Assembly (NCBI RefSeq): GCF_024228315.1
Contig: NZ_CP100454.1
Location: 2,542,001 to 2,606,000, forward strand
Direction of reading: 5' to 3'
DNA: 64,000 nt
Source of the DNA: Halomarina pelagica
GTDB taxonomy: Archaea; Halobacteriota; Halobacteria; Halobacteriales; Haloarculaceae
The position numbers and the translations under genes were made by a program. The notes beneath the pieces were generated by a model. It worked only from the letters and a program-made list of their open reading frames with translations, was not told the DNA's origin and did not search any database. This document shows positions 41,417 through 49,292 of the stretch, piece by piece. Positions within the stretch are counted from its first letter, which is position 1. Each line of letters starts with the position of its first letter.

Positions 41417-41499
41417 CAGTCCTCACGACGAGGAACGACACGCAATCGGGAAATTGTCTGACGTAGACTTATAAGCGAAGCGGCGAGTACGTGGAGGTG

Positions 41500-41964
41500 A
41501 TGACTCGCGCCGACAACCTCGAAGCGCGGATCGAGGACCTGCAGGTGCGGTTCGCGGGACTCCTCGACGAGTATCTCGTCGTCCGGGAACGACTCCGGAC
41601 GCTGGAGGCGGCGACGGGTGACGGACCGCGCGACGACGCGGCGACCGGCGAGGAGGTGAGGACGCGGACGCCGGGGGACGGTCCCGACGAGCGCGTCGCC
41701 TGGCCGGAGTGGCGATCGCGGAGCGGTCGGGGCGGCGTCGGTCCGGCGACGCAGGCGGAGGTGGAGGCGGCGATCGAACGCGTCGAGGCGACGATCGAAG
41801 ACGAGGTGGGGACCGGGGGAGGGTTCGACGGCGGAACCGACGGAACCGGCGGAGCGGGCGGAACCGACGGAACCGACGGAGCGAGCCGCGGCGATCGCGG
41901 CGAAGGGAGCGGGACCGGCGGCGACGGCCGCGAGCGTCCCGCCGACGACGTCGTCGTCGGTTGA
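41500..41964 (+). CDS. Coiled-coil protein with Gly/Thr/Asp-rich tail
   Basis: This 154-residue protein starts MTRADNLEARIEDLQVRF with a short coiled coil (about residues 4-38), a second helical region near 80-100 (TQAEVEAAIERVEATIEDE) and a tail rich in GGTDGT repeats. No catalytic motif is visible. The ATG follows a TATA-like cttataag (41468-41475). Similar haloarchaeal proteins are annotated as hypothetical. It may be a small scaffolding or chromatin-associated protein; this is speculation. Confidence 0.72.
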   Translation: MTRADNLEARIEDLQVRFAGLLDEYLVVRERLRTLEAATGDGPRDDAATGEEVRTRTPGDGPDERVAWPEWRSRSGRGGVGPATQAEVEAAIERVEATIEDEVGTGGGFDGGTDGTGGAGGTDGTDGASRGDRGEGSGTGGDGRERPADDVVVG

Positions 41965-41967
41965 CTC

Positions 41968-42861
41968 TCACCCCCGCGCGGTCACGTAGATGCCGAGGAG
42001 GACGACGCCGCCCCCGAGCGCCGTGAGGGGCCCGGGGACCTCCGCGAGCAGGGCGAGCGCGAGGAGCGTGCTCCCGACGGGTTCCGCGAGCAGCGAGACG
42101 CTCACGACGCTCGATTCGACGTGCGCCAGCGCCCAGTTGATCACCGTGTGGCCGAAGATCCCCGGTCCGGCGGCCATCGCGAGGAAGAGCGCCCACTCGC
42201 GCGGCGGATACGGCCAGAGCGGGTACCCCCGGGCGGCGACGAACGCGAACAGGGCGATCGCGCACGTCGCGTAGACGACGGTGACGTAGGGGAGGAGCGC
42301 GATGCGACGCCGGAGCGACCGCCCGGCGAGCACGTAGACGGCGGTCATGAGCGCCGCGAAGACCGCGAGCGCGTTCCCGTAGAGCGGCCGCGCGCCGACC
42401 GACGACCCGCCGAGGAGATCGGCCGACGCCATGAGCGCCATCCCGACCAGCGCGACGAGGATGCCGGCGACGGTCCGCCCCGTCACCCGCTCGTCGAGCA
42501 GGAGGAACGCGCCGATCGCGACGAACACCGGCTGGGCCTGGACGAGCGTGACGCTGGCGGCGACGCTCGTCCACTCCAGGCTCTCGAACCACGCGCCGAA
42601 GTGGACGGCGAGCGCCGCGCCCGCGACGCCCGCGCCGAGGAGGTCGCGCCGCGAGAGCGCGCCGAAGTCGGCGCGCGCGTCGGCGTGCCAGAGCGCGAAC
42701 GGCGCGACCATCGCGAGCGTGAACAGCACCCGGTAGAAGGCCTTCACCGCGCTCGGCGCGTCGCTCCAGCGGATCAGGATGGCGCTCGTGCTCACCGCGA
42801 GGATGGCGACGCCGAGCGCGAGCGCGGGGGAGACGGGGACGGACGCCGAGTCGCGGGCCAC
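41968..42861 (-). CDS. EamA-family (DMT) transporter
   Basis: This 297-residue protein has ten hydrophobic helices in two EamA repeats (GVAILAVSTSAILIRWSDAPS near residue 19 and ALAVFAALMTAVYVLAGRSL near 164 in part). It converges on the coiled-coil gene with 3 bp between stops. It is clearly not the same gene as the EamA protein at 40.5 kb, so two DMT transporters lie within 2.5 kb. Substrate is unknown. Confidence 0.9.
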   Translation of the reverse strand: MARDSASVPVSPALALGVAILAVSTSAILIRWSDAPSAVKAFYRVLFTLAMVAPFALWHADARADFGALSRRDLLGAGVAGAALAVHFGAWFESLEWTSVAASVTLVQAQPVFVAIGAFLLLDERVTGRTVAGILVALVGMALMASADLLGGSSVGARPLYGNALAVFAALMTAVYVLAGRSLRRRIALLPYVTVVYATCAIALFAFVAARGYPLWPYPPREWALFLAMAAGPGIFGHTVINWALAHVESSVVSVSLLAEPVGSTLLALALLAEVPGPLTALGGGVVLLGIYVTARG

Positions 42862-42919
42862 GCCCCCGATCCGCGGACGACCGTCTTACCGGTTTTCGTT
42901 TCGATCCGCCGCCTCTCCG

Positions 42920-43399
42920 TTACTCGAACAGCGTCCGCGTCCGGTGGTGGCGGTAGCGGAACATCGGCCCGAACCCGAGGTCGCCGAACGCGGCGGCGAC
43001 CGCCCCGAGCCGACCGCACGGCAACTCGTACTCGACGCGGTCGCGGACGATCGTCCCGTCGCCGTCGCGCTCGAACCGGTGAGTGTGCCGCCAGCGGGGG
43101 AACGGCCCGCCCTCCATCTCGTCGACGAAGCGCGCCGCGTCCTCGCCCGCCTCGCGCTCGACGATGACCGACACCCACCGCCGACGCGGGCCGACGCCGA
43201 AGGGGCGTATCGACGCGTACACGCGGGTCCCCGCCGCGAGCACCTCGGGGTTCCGCTCGTCGTCGGGCCCGACCACGCGCTCGATCTCGAGGTTCAGAAA
43301 GCCCGGCGTGAGCGCCTCCAGCCCCTGGATCCGGGAGTGGAAGCGCCAGACGTTCTCGAAGGGGGCGTCGACGCGCGTCTCGCGTTCGAATACGACCAT
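42920..43399 (-). CDS. SRPBCC-family (START-like) protein
   Basis: This 159-residue protein is a single SRPBCC domain: MVVFERETRVDAPFENVWRFHSR at the start (the family APxExVW motif), a predicted helix after that, a WRHTHRFERDGDGTIVRD beta strand pair near residue 104, and a terminal helix FRYRHHRTRTLFE. The fold provides a hydrophobic pocket for lipid- or polyketide-like ligands. The ligand is unknown. Confidence 0.85.
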   Translation of the reverse strand: MVVFERETRVDAPFENVWRFHSRIQGLEALTPGFLNLEIERVVGPDDERNPEVLAAGTRVYASIRPFGVGPRRRWVSVIVEREAGEDAARFVDEMEGGPFPRWRHTHRFERDGDGTIVRDRVEYELPCGRLGAVAAAFGDLGFGPMFRYRHHRTRTLFE

Positions 43400-43458
43400 G
43401 CGCCGGACTTCGACCGGGACTGCCTAATGGCCACCGACGGCGATCACGTCGCAGTACG

Positions 43459-43887
43459 TCACTTGAGCCGCTCCTGCAGGAACGAGGGGTGGGCGGCCGT
43501 GACGCCGTCGATCGAGAGGATCTCCTCGCTGATGAACTCCCCCAGGGCGTTGCCGTCGGCCCCGCGGATCTCCGCCATGAGCATGTGGTCGCCCGACGAG
43601 GAGTAGAGCGCCTCGACCTCGTCTAAGGCCTTCAGCGCGCGCGTGGCTTCGACGTAGCGTTCGCTCGCCACGTCGATGCCGACCATCGCGATCGACTTGC
43701 TGGACAGTTTCTTGGGGTCGACGTCGGCGGAGTAACCGACGATGACGCCGTCCGTCTCGAGTTTGTTGATGTACTTCCGAACCGTCGGTTTCGACACCCC
43801 CGCTCGCTCCGCGATCTCCGCATAGGAGGCCTGCGCATCCTCTTCCAGCACCGACAGGATGCGGTCCTCGGTGGTGTCAGCACTCAT
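43459..43887 (-). CDS. lrpA1: Lrp/AsnC-family transcriptional regulator (LrpA1-like)
   Basis: This 142-residue feast/famine regulator has an N-terminal HTH (DRILSVLEEDAQASYAEIAE then GVSKPTVRKYI, residues about 8-50) and a C-terminal RAM effector-binding domain (about 62-135, MVGIDVASERYVEATRAL). A TATA-like tattttttac lies at about 43904-43913, ~25 nt before the ATG. The gene sits downstream of and in the same orientation as korBA; I recall the same korA-korB-lrpA1 order in Halobacterium. It may sense an amino acid and regulate itself and neighbours. Confidence 0.9.
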   Translation of the reverse strand: MSADTTEDRILSVLEEDAQASYAEIAERAGVSKPTVRKYINKLETDGVIVGYSADVDPKKLSSKSIAMVGIDVASERYVEATRALKALDEVEALYSSSGDHMLMAEIRGADGNALGEFISEEILSIDGVTAAHPSFLQERLK

Positions 43888-43971
43888 TGACGTTATTTTT
43901 GCGTCCAGTAAAAAATACCTTGCGAATGTGTAAACGGTCTGCGGTCGACCGCGGCGGAACTTCGCGGGTCG

Positions 43972-44907
43972 CTAGCGGTGGCGCTCCATCAGGTCGTAGC
44001 TGCGCTCCCACTCGTAGGAGTCGTCGAAGTAGCGCTCGGCCAGCGGCGTCTCGGGCATCTCGCCCGTCGCGCGCTTCTCCTGTCCGTAGGAGGGCCGGTC
44101 GCTCTTGAAGAACCGCCCCGTGAGCACCTCGCCCTCGTAGAGGCGCGACTCGGCCTCGTACATCGCCTCGCCGGCCTGCCGGCGGTCCTCGACGTCGAAG
44201 TCGAACTCGTCGTCCTGCTGGATGTCCGTGTAGGGGACGTACTGTCGCGCGTCCTTGTTCCACGTCGGACACTGCGTCAGGAAGTCGATGTGGGCGAAGC
44301 CGTCGTGTTCGACGGCCTCCTTGATGATCTCCTTGGCCTGGTTCGGGTTCACCGCCGCGGTGCGGGCGATGTAGGACGCACCGGCCGAGAGCGACATCGA
44401 CAGCGGCCGCACGGGGTCCTTCGCGCTCCCGTGGGGCTGGGTCTTCGACTTGTGGCCCTTCGGGCTGGTCGGGGAGGTCTGTCCCTTGGTCAGCCCGAAG
44501 ATCTCGTTGTTGAACACGATGTAGACCATGTCGTGGTTCTCCCGGGCGGTGTGCATGAAGTGGTTCCCGCCGATGCCGTAGCCGTCGCCGTCGCCGCCGG
44601 CCGCGATCACTTCGAGGTCGGGGTTGGCGAGTTTCGCGGCGCGGGCCACGGGTAGCGACCGCCCGTGGATGGAGTGGAACCCGTAGCTGTTGAAGTACGA
44701 CGAGAGCTTGCCCGAGCAGCCGATGCCCGTGACGAGCAGCACCTCGTCGGGGTTCTTCCCGAGTTCGGCCATCGCGCCCTTCAGCGCCTTGAGGACGCCG
44801 AAGTCGCCACAGCCCGGACACCACGTCGCCTGCGGCTCGATGCCGGGGGTGAACTCGTTCTGGTCGATCTCTCGCTCCTCTCCGATCGCGCTGAATGAAC
44901 TACTCAT
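43972..44907 (-). CDS. korB: 2-oxoacid:ferredoxin oxidoreductase, beta subunit
   Basis: This 311-residue thiamine-diphosphate subunit has the early cluster signature TWCPGCGDFGVLKALK near residue 28, the ThDP-binding GDGDGYGIGGNHFMH near 100, and NNEIFGLTKGQTSPTS near 130. Together with KorA it oxidises a 2-oxoacid (2-oxoglutarate or pyruvate) to the acyl-CoA, passing electrons to ferredoxin. Its ATG is right after the korA stop (2 nt apart), so the two are cotranscribed. The GDGDG and NNxxxxMTGGQ-like motif (here NNEIFGLTKGQ) are family-diagnostic. Confidence 0.94.
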   Translation of the reverse strand: MSSSFSAIGEEREIDQNEFTPGIEPQATWCPGCGDFGVLKALKGAMAELGKNPDEVLLVTGIGCSGKLSSYFNSYGFHSIHGRSLPVARAAKLANPDLEVIAAGGDGDGYGIGGNHFMHTARENHDMVYIVFNNEIFGLTKGQTSPTSPKGHKSKTQPHGSAKDPVRPLSMSLSAGASYIARTAAVNPNQAKEIIKEAVEHDGFAHIDFLTQCPTWNKDARQYVPYTDIQQDDEFDFDVEDRRQAGEAMYEAESRLYEGEVLTGRFFKSDRPSYGQEKRATGEMPETPLAERYFDDSYEWERSYDLMERHR

Positions 44908-44909
44908 GA

Positions 44910-46802
44910 TCAGTCACCTGCCGCGGGGACGTACTTCGTGGTCTCTCCCGGAAGGTCCCCGCCGTTGATGCTCGCTTCGAAGCCCTCGACGATCTCCGCG
45001 GGCTCGAAGGGGTTGCCGTTGTACTTCAGCAGGCTCGACAGCTTCTCGCCGAACCGACCGAGTTCCTTCTGCGTCAGCCCGCGGAACTGTGCCGTCGCGT
45101 TCATCTCGACGACGAGGCACTCGTCGACCGACTCCAGGAACGCCGTGACCTCGTCCTTCGGGTAGGGCATCAGGTCGCTCACGCCCATCGACTTCACCGA
45201 GTGGCCGCCCTCGTTGAGTCGGTCGACGGCCTCCTCGACGGTCCCCTGGTGGCTACCCCAGGTGAGGATACCGTACTCGGCGTCGCCCGAGGGATCGTGG
45301 AGGGTCTGGTTGGACTCCTCGGCGTCGTCGAGTTCCGCGCGGATGGACTCGAGCTTCCGCATGCGGCGGTCCATCTGGAAGACGCGGTTCTCGGGGTCCT
45401 CGCTGATGTGCCCCTGGGGGTTGTGCTCGTTGCCCGACGCCAGGAAGCGGCCGTCCCGCTGACCGGGGAGCGACCGGGGGCTGACGCCGTTCTCGGGGTC
45501 GTAGGTGTAGCGGTTGAACTTCCCCGAGGCGTGGTGGGCCGCCTCCGCGATCTCCTCCTCGGTGAGCGTCGCCCCGAGCGAGGGGTTCGGCTCGCGGTCG
45601 AAGAACGACTCGGGGACGTTCCGCAGTTCGCCCGAGAGCTTCTGGTCGTAGACGACGATCGAGGGGATCTGGTAGTCGTAGGCGATCTGGAAGGCCGTCC
45701 GCGTCTGCTCGTAGGCCTCCCGCACGTCCCCGGGCGCGAAGACGACGCGGTTGGAGTCGCCCTGGCTCGTGTAGAGGACGTGCTCCAGGTCGCCCTGCTC
45801 GGGCTTCGTCGGCATCCCGGTGGAGGGACCGGCGCGCATCGACTCGACGAGCACGACCGGCGTCTCGGTGATCTCGGCGAGGCCGAGCGGTTCGGACATG
45901 AGCGCGAACCCGCCGCCCGAGGAGCCGGACATGGCCTTCGCGCCCGCGTGGCTCGCGCCGAGGGCGAGCGCGGCGGCCGCGATCTCGTCCTCGACCTGCT
46001 CGGAGATGCCGCCCACGTCGGGCAGGTTCTGGGACATGATCGTGAACACGTCCGTCCACGGCGTCATGGGATAGCCGGCGATGAACCGACAGCCCTCGTC
46101 GAGCGCGCCGTAGGCGATCGACGTGCTGCCCGAGACGAGCACCTGCGTCTCGTCGTGCTCGCCCTCGGGGATCCGCAGGTCGTGGGAGTGGTCCATCTCC
46201 GCGACCTGCTCGTAGGCCATCTCGAGGATCTCGACGTTCTGCTCCAGGATGTCGCCGCCCATGCGCTCCTCCATGAGCTGTTCGAACGGGCCGGTGTCCA
46301 TCCCGAGGAGGGCGGCGGTCGCGCCGACGCCCGCCGTGTTGCGCATGACCTCGCGGCCGTGCTCGCGGGCCATGCCGCGGAGGTCGAGCGGGTAGACGTG
46401 CCAGTCGTTCTCCTCGGCGCGCTCCTCGAAGTCCTCGATCTCGCTCGCGTCGAGCAGCCCCTCGTCGTAGACGATGATGCCGCCCTCGCGAAGCTCGTCC
46501 AGGTTCTCCGACAGCGGCTTCACCTCCTCGTTCCCGTAGTACGCCTCCTGCTGTGGGTTGCGCGCGAAGCTGTCGCCCAGCGCGAGCAGGAAGTTGTACC
46601 CGTCGCCGCGGGATTTAACTTCGTCCGCCGCGGCGCGTACCTCGACGTACGTGTGACCGCCGCGGATCCGCGACGGGTAGTGCCGATGCGTAAATACCGA
46701 GAGGCCCGAGCGCATCAACGCCTTCGCGAAGTTCTGGCTGGTGGAGTCGATCCCGTCACCAGAACCGCCGGCGATGCGCCAGACCAGTTCGTTGTCAGTC
46801 AT
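44910..46802 (-). CDS. korA: 2-oxoacid:ferredoxin oxidoreductase, alpha subunit
   Basis: This 630-residue subunit fuses the gamma-type domain (about residues 1-190, WRIAGGSGDGIDSTSQNFAKAL at the start) to the alpha domain (about 210-600). The GYPMTPWTDVFTIM segment near 241 matches the KorA/OorA substrate-loop. Absence of ferredoxin-type Cys clusters fits the haloarchaeal two-subunit enzyme. Together with KorB it feeds acyl-CoA into the oxidative pathway. A dyad around the promoter (46844-46880) suggests regulation. Whether the substrate is 2-oxoglutarate or pyruvate cannot be read from sequence. Confidence 0.93.
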   Translation of the reverse strand: MTDNELVWRIAGGSGDGIDSTSQNFAKALMRSGLSVFTHRHYPSRIRGGHTYVEVRAAADEVKSRGDGYNFLLALGDSFARNPQQEAYYGNEEVKPLSENLDELREGGIIVYDEGLLDASEIEDFEERAEENDWHVYPLDLRGMAREHGREVMRNTAGVGATAALLGMDTGPFEQLMEERMGGDILEQNVEILEMAYEQVAEMDHSHDLRIPEGEHDETQVLVSGSTSIAYGALDEGCRFIAGYPMTPWTDVFTIMSQNLPDVGGISEQVEDEIAAAALALGASHAGAKAMSGSSGGGFALMSEPLGLAEITETPVVLVESMRAGPSTGMPTKPEQGDLEHVLYTSQGDSNRVVFAPGDVREAYEQTRTAFQIAYDYQIPSIVVYDQKLSGELRNVPESFFDREPNPSLGATLTEEEIAEAAHHASGKFNRYTYDPENGVSPRSLPGQRDGRFLASGNEHNPQGHISEDPENRVFQMDRRMRKLESIRAELDDAEESNQTLHDPSGDAEYGILTWGSHQGTVEEAVDRLNEGGHSVKSMGVSDLMPYPKDEVTAFLESVDECLVVEMNATAQFRGLTQKELGRFGEKLSSLLKYNGNPFEPAEIVEGFEASINGGDLPGETTKYVPAAGD

Positions 46803-46843
46803 GTGAAATCAACGGCCCGAAGGTCCGTACCCGGGAAAACGGA

Positions 46844-46880
46844 GTGTGCGAACTAAAGCGTTTACCATACGTTAGCACAC
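46844..46880 (-). promoter_or_regulatory. Inverted repeat over the korA promoter
   Basis: The arms gtgtgcgaac (46844-46853) and gttagcacac (46871-46880) match in nine of ten positions and are separated by 17 bp that hold the minus-strand TATA-like ggtaaacg (about 46857-46866). The dyad centre is about 60 bp before the korA ATG. Such symmetry over the core promoter suggests an operator. LrpA1, encoded two genes downstream, is a natural candidate to bind it. Confidence 0.6.
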
Positions 46881-47036
46881 ATTGATTATGATAGATTGGT
46901 AAATATGAGCACGGTCGTTCGTGAACGACCGACTGTCGGGTCGGTCGACAGGTCGGGAAGTCGACGGGGGAAAATCGCGTGACACGACCGAGTAAAGGTC
47001 TATAAGTGGCGGTGGCGTGTGGGTGGACACGGAGGT

Positions 47037-47771
47037 ATGTCACTCACCGAACTGATCGCCGGCGTCGAGGCCCACGAGAAGACCCTCACGGTCTTCAACG
47101 CCGACGCGGGCGTGACCGAGGCGTTGCGCGAGCACTTCGCCGACCGCAACGTCGTCGTCGAGCGGGGGGAGGCCGCGGGGGGCCCCCGGGAGTACGTCGT
47201 CCTGAGCAAGGACGAGCAGTTCCTTACGGCCGCGAGCGTCGAGGACGTCGTCAACCCGCGCCGCGCGACCGATCCGCACTTCGACCGGAAGGCCCGCAAG
47301 CCCATCCTCGATCACCTCGACGAGACGATGTTCACCTCGTACGATACCGGGCAGATGATCGCCGCCTCGCGCGAGATCGAGGACCGGGCCTGGCGCGTCG
47401 GGAGCGGCGAACTCCACGCCGGCTTTCAGCGGCTCTCGGTGCTCGAGACCCAGCTCGACGTCTACGAGCAACTGGGCGGTCGGGCGAACCTCGACGTGCA
47501 CACCTACGCCGTCCCGGACGCCCCCGTCCCGTCGCACGAGTCGTTCACCGTCCACGTCGAGCGCTCGAGGGAGGTCGCCGACTCCTGGTTCGTCGTCTAC
47601 GACGGCGCGGGCGTCGAGGCGAACAAGTGCGCGCTGCTGGCCGAGGAGCGCGAACCCCGCAGGTTCTACGGCTTCTGGACGTACGACCCCGACACGGTCG
47701 ACTGGATCGTCGACCACCTGCGGACCGCCTACGGTCTCGTCGAAACGGACGGCGGTGCCCCGGTCGAGTGA
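47037..47771 (+). CDS. DICT sensory-domain protein
   Basis: This 244-residue protein is a DICT domain, a sensory module seen in diguanylate cyclases, histidine kinases and haloarchaeal regulators. Landmarks are MSLTELIAGVEAHEKTLTVFN at the start (in part), FDRKARKPILDHLDETMFTS near residue 80, SWFVVYDGAGVEANKCALLAEE near 180 (in part), and FYGFWTYDPDTVDWIVDHL near 210. No DNA-binding domain is present, so it may act through partners. A TATA-like tctataag (46999-47006) lies ~31-38 nt before the ATG. Confidence 0.87.
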   Translation: MSLTELIAGVEAHEKTLTVFNADAGVTEALREHFADRNVVVERGEAAGGPREYVVLSKDEQFLTAASVEDVVNPRRATDPHFDRKARKPILDHLDETMFTSYDTGQMIAASREIEDRAWRVGSGELHAGFQRLSVLETQLDVYEQLGGRANLDVHTYAVPDAPVPSHESFTVHVERSREVADSWFVVYDGAGVEANKCALLAEEREPRRFYGFWTYDPDTVDWIVDHLRTAYGLVETDGGAPVE

Positions 47772-47900
47772 CGGGGCCGTCCACCGTCGACGTCCGGGGT
47801 GACAGGCTCGCCCGCCGTCGCCGTCCGCGGTCATCGGGCGCGTCGCCGCGCCCGAACCCTTTCGAGGCGCTTATCAATCGGCCGGCCTGTCTGTAGGACA

Positions 47901-47942
47901 ATGACAACAGCGGTTGGCTGCGAGCGACGGCGGTGGTCCTGA
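47901..47942 (+). other. Possible 13-codon upstream ORF in frame with the surface-protein gene
   Basis: ATG at 47901 opens 13 codons (MTTAVGCERRRWS) ending in TGA at 47940-47942, immediately followed by the GTG at 47943. A TATA-like cttatcaa lies at 47870-47877, the right distance for a leaderless start at 47901. The uORF and the main gene are in the same frame, so it may couple translation, or the stop may be a mutation near an older start. Confidence 0.4.
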
Positions 47943-49286
47943 GTGCGACGCCCCCTCCTGATCGTGACCCTCCTGCTCGTCTCGACTGCGGTCGTCGGTC
48001 TCGCGCCGACGGGCGCGTTCGGACAGGAGTCCCCGGAGAACGCGTCGAACGTCTCGAACCGAACCGCTCAGGTCGGGACGGGGAACGCGACGACGCCCGG
48101 CGCGGGCGGCGGACCGGCGCAGGGACCCCGGACGGGCACGCCCGCGCAACCGGCGACGCCGTCCGGGCCGCAGGCGGCCCCGGCCGACCTGGAGGTCGTG
48201 GACGCGAACACGTCCGCGGGCGTCGGCGGGAGCGGCATGGTCGAGGTCGTCGTCGAGAACACGGGCGAGGAGGACCTCTCAGACGTGGCGATCACGTTCG
48301 GGAGTTCGAACGCGGCGCTCACGTTCGGCGGCGCGACCACGGCGCGCACCTACGTCGGCGACCTCGACGCGGGCGAGGAGGCGACGATCGCCACGGAAGC
48401 CTCGTTCGCGCCGACCGCCGAGAACCGCTCGTACGCGATCGACCTCACCGTCGACTACACCGACGAGGACGGAAATCGGGGGCGCGTCGGGCCGTACGCC
48501 GCGGGCGTGACGCCCGACGCGCGCCAGGCGTTCGCCGTCGAGGACGTGAACGCCTCGCTCCGCGTCGGCACCGACGGCACCCTCGCCGGGACCGTCGTCA
48601 ACGAGGGGCCGAACGACGTCGAGGACGCCGTGCTCGTCCTCCGCGAGCGCGGCGGGACGATCGCCGCGAGCGAGACCGAGTACGCCCTCGGCGACCTCGC
48701 CGCCGGCGACGGCGCGCGCTTCGCGTACGACCTCGCCGTGAGCGACGCCGCGAGCGCCGGCCCCCGGCAGTTCGACTTCGTCGTCCGATACCCGACCGAC
48801 GACGGGGGCGTGACCGAGAGCGCGCCGCTGTACGTCACCTCGAACGTGAGCGCGGCCAGCGACGTCTTCGCGGTCGAGCCGGTGCGGACGAACGTCACGG
48901 CCGGCGGCGGCGGGGAGGTGCGCCTGCGCGTGACGAACGTCGGGGACGAGCGGGTGACCGACGTCTCCGCGAAGCTGTTCGGCGACGAACCCGTGTCGGT
49001 GGACGACAGCGAGGCGTACGTCCGGGCGCTCGACCCCGGCGAGTCCGCCACCCTCACGTTCAAGGTGAGCGTCGCCGGGAGCGCGCTGGCGAAGGACTAC
49101 CCGGTCTCGCTCGACTTCCAGTACGAGGACGCGGACGGCGACACGAAGCTCTCGACCACCTACCGCGTCCCCGTCGAGGTCGGACGGAGCGAGGGCGGCG
49201 GCCTGCTCTGGCAGCGGTGGCTCCCCGGCCTGGGCGGCGGCCTCGGCGTGCTCGCGCTCGGCTACCTCCTCGTCGGTCGGCGCTGA
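47943..49286 (+). CDS. Surface protein with COG1361-type S-layer repeats
   Basis: This 447-residue protein has a signal peptide (about residues 1-28, RRPLLIVTLLLVSTAVVGL then FGQE), a Gly/Pro/Thr-rich stretch, three or four immunoglobulin-like COG1361 beta repeats (VEVVVENTGEEDLSDVAITF near 99 as the first), and a C-terminal helix (GGLGVLALGYLLVGRR). It is exported and membrane-anchored outside the cell. GTG is used as start. It lies 6 bp upstream of an MMPL/RND transporter; such pairs occur in haloarchaea and suggest a common export-and-envelope function. Confidence 0.83.
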   Translation: MRRPLLIVTLLLVSTAVVGLAPTGAFGQESPENASNVSNRTAQVGTGNATTPGAGGGPAQGPRTGTPAQPATPSGPQAAPADLEVVDANTSAGVGGSGMVEVVVENTGEEDLSDVAITFGSSNAALTFGGATTARTYVGDLDAGEEATIATEASFAPTAENRSYAIDLTVDYTDEDGNRGRVGPYAAGVTPDARQAFAVEDVNASLRVGTDGTLAGTVVNEGPNDVEDAVLVLRERGGTIAASETEYALGDLAAGDGARFAYDLAVSDAASAGPRQFDFVVRYPTDDGGVTESAPLYVTSNVSAASDVFAVEPVRTNVTAGGGGEVRLRVTNVGDERVTDVSAKLFGDEPVSVDDSEAYVRALDPGESATLTFKVSVAGSALAKDYPVSLDFQYEDADGDTKLSTTYRVPVEVGRSEGGGLLWQRWLPGLGGGLGVLALGYLLVGRR

Positions 49287-49292
49287 CCGACG

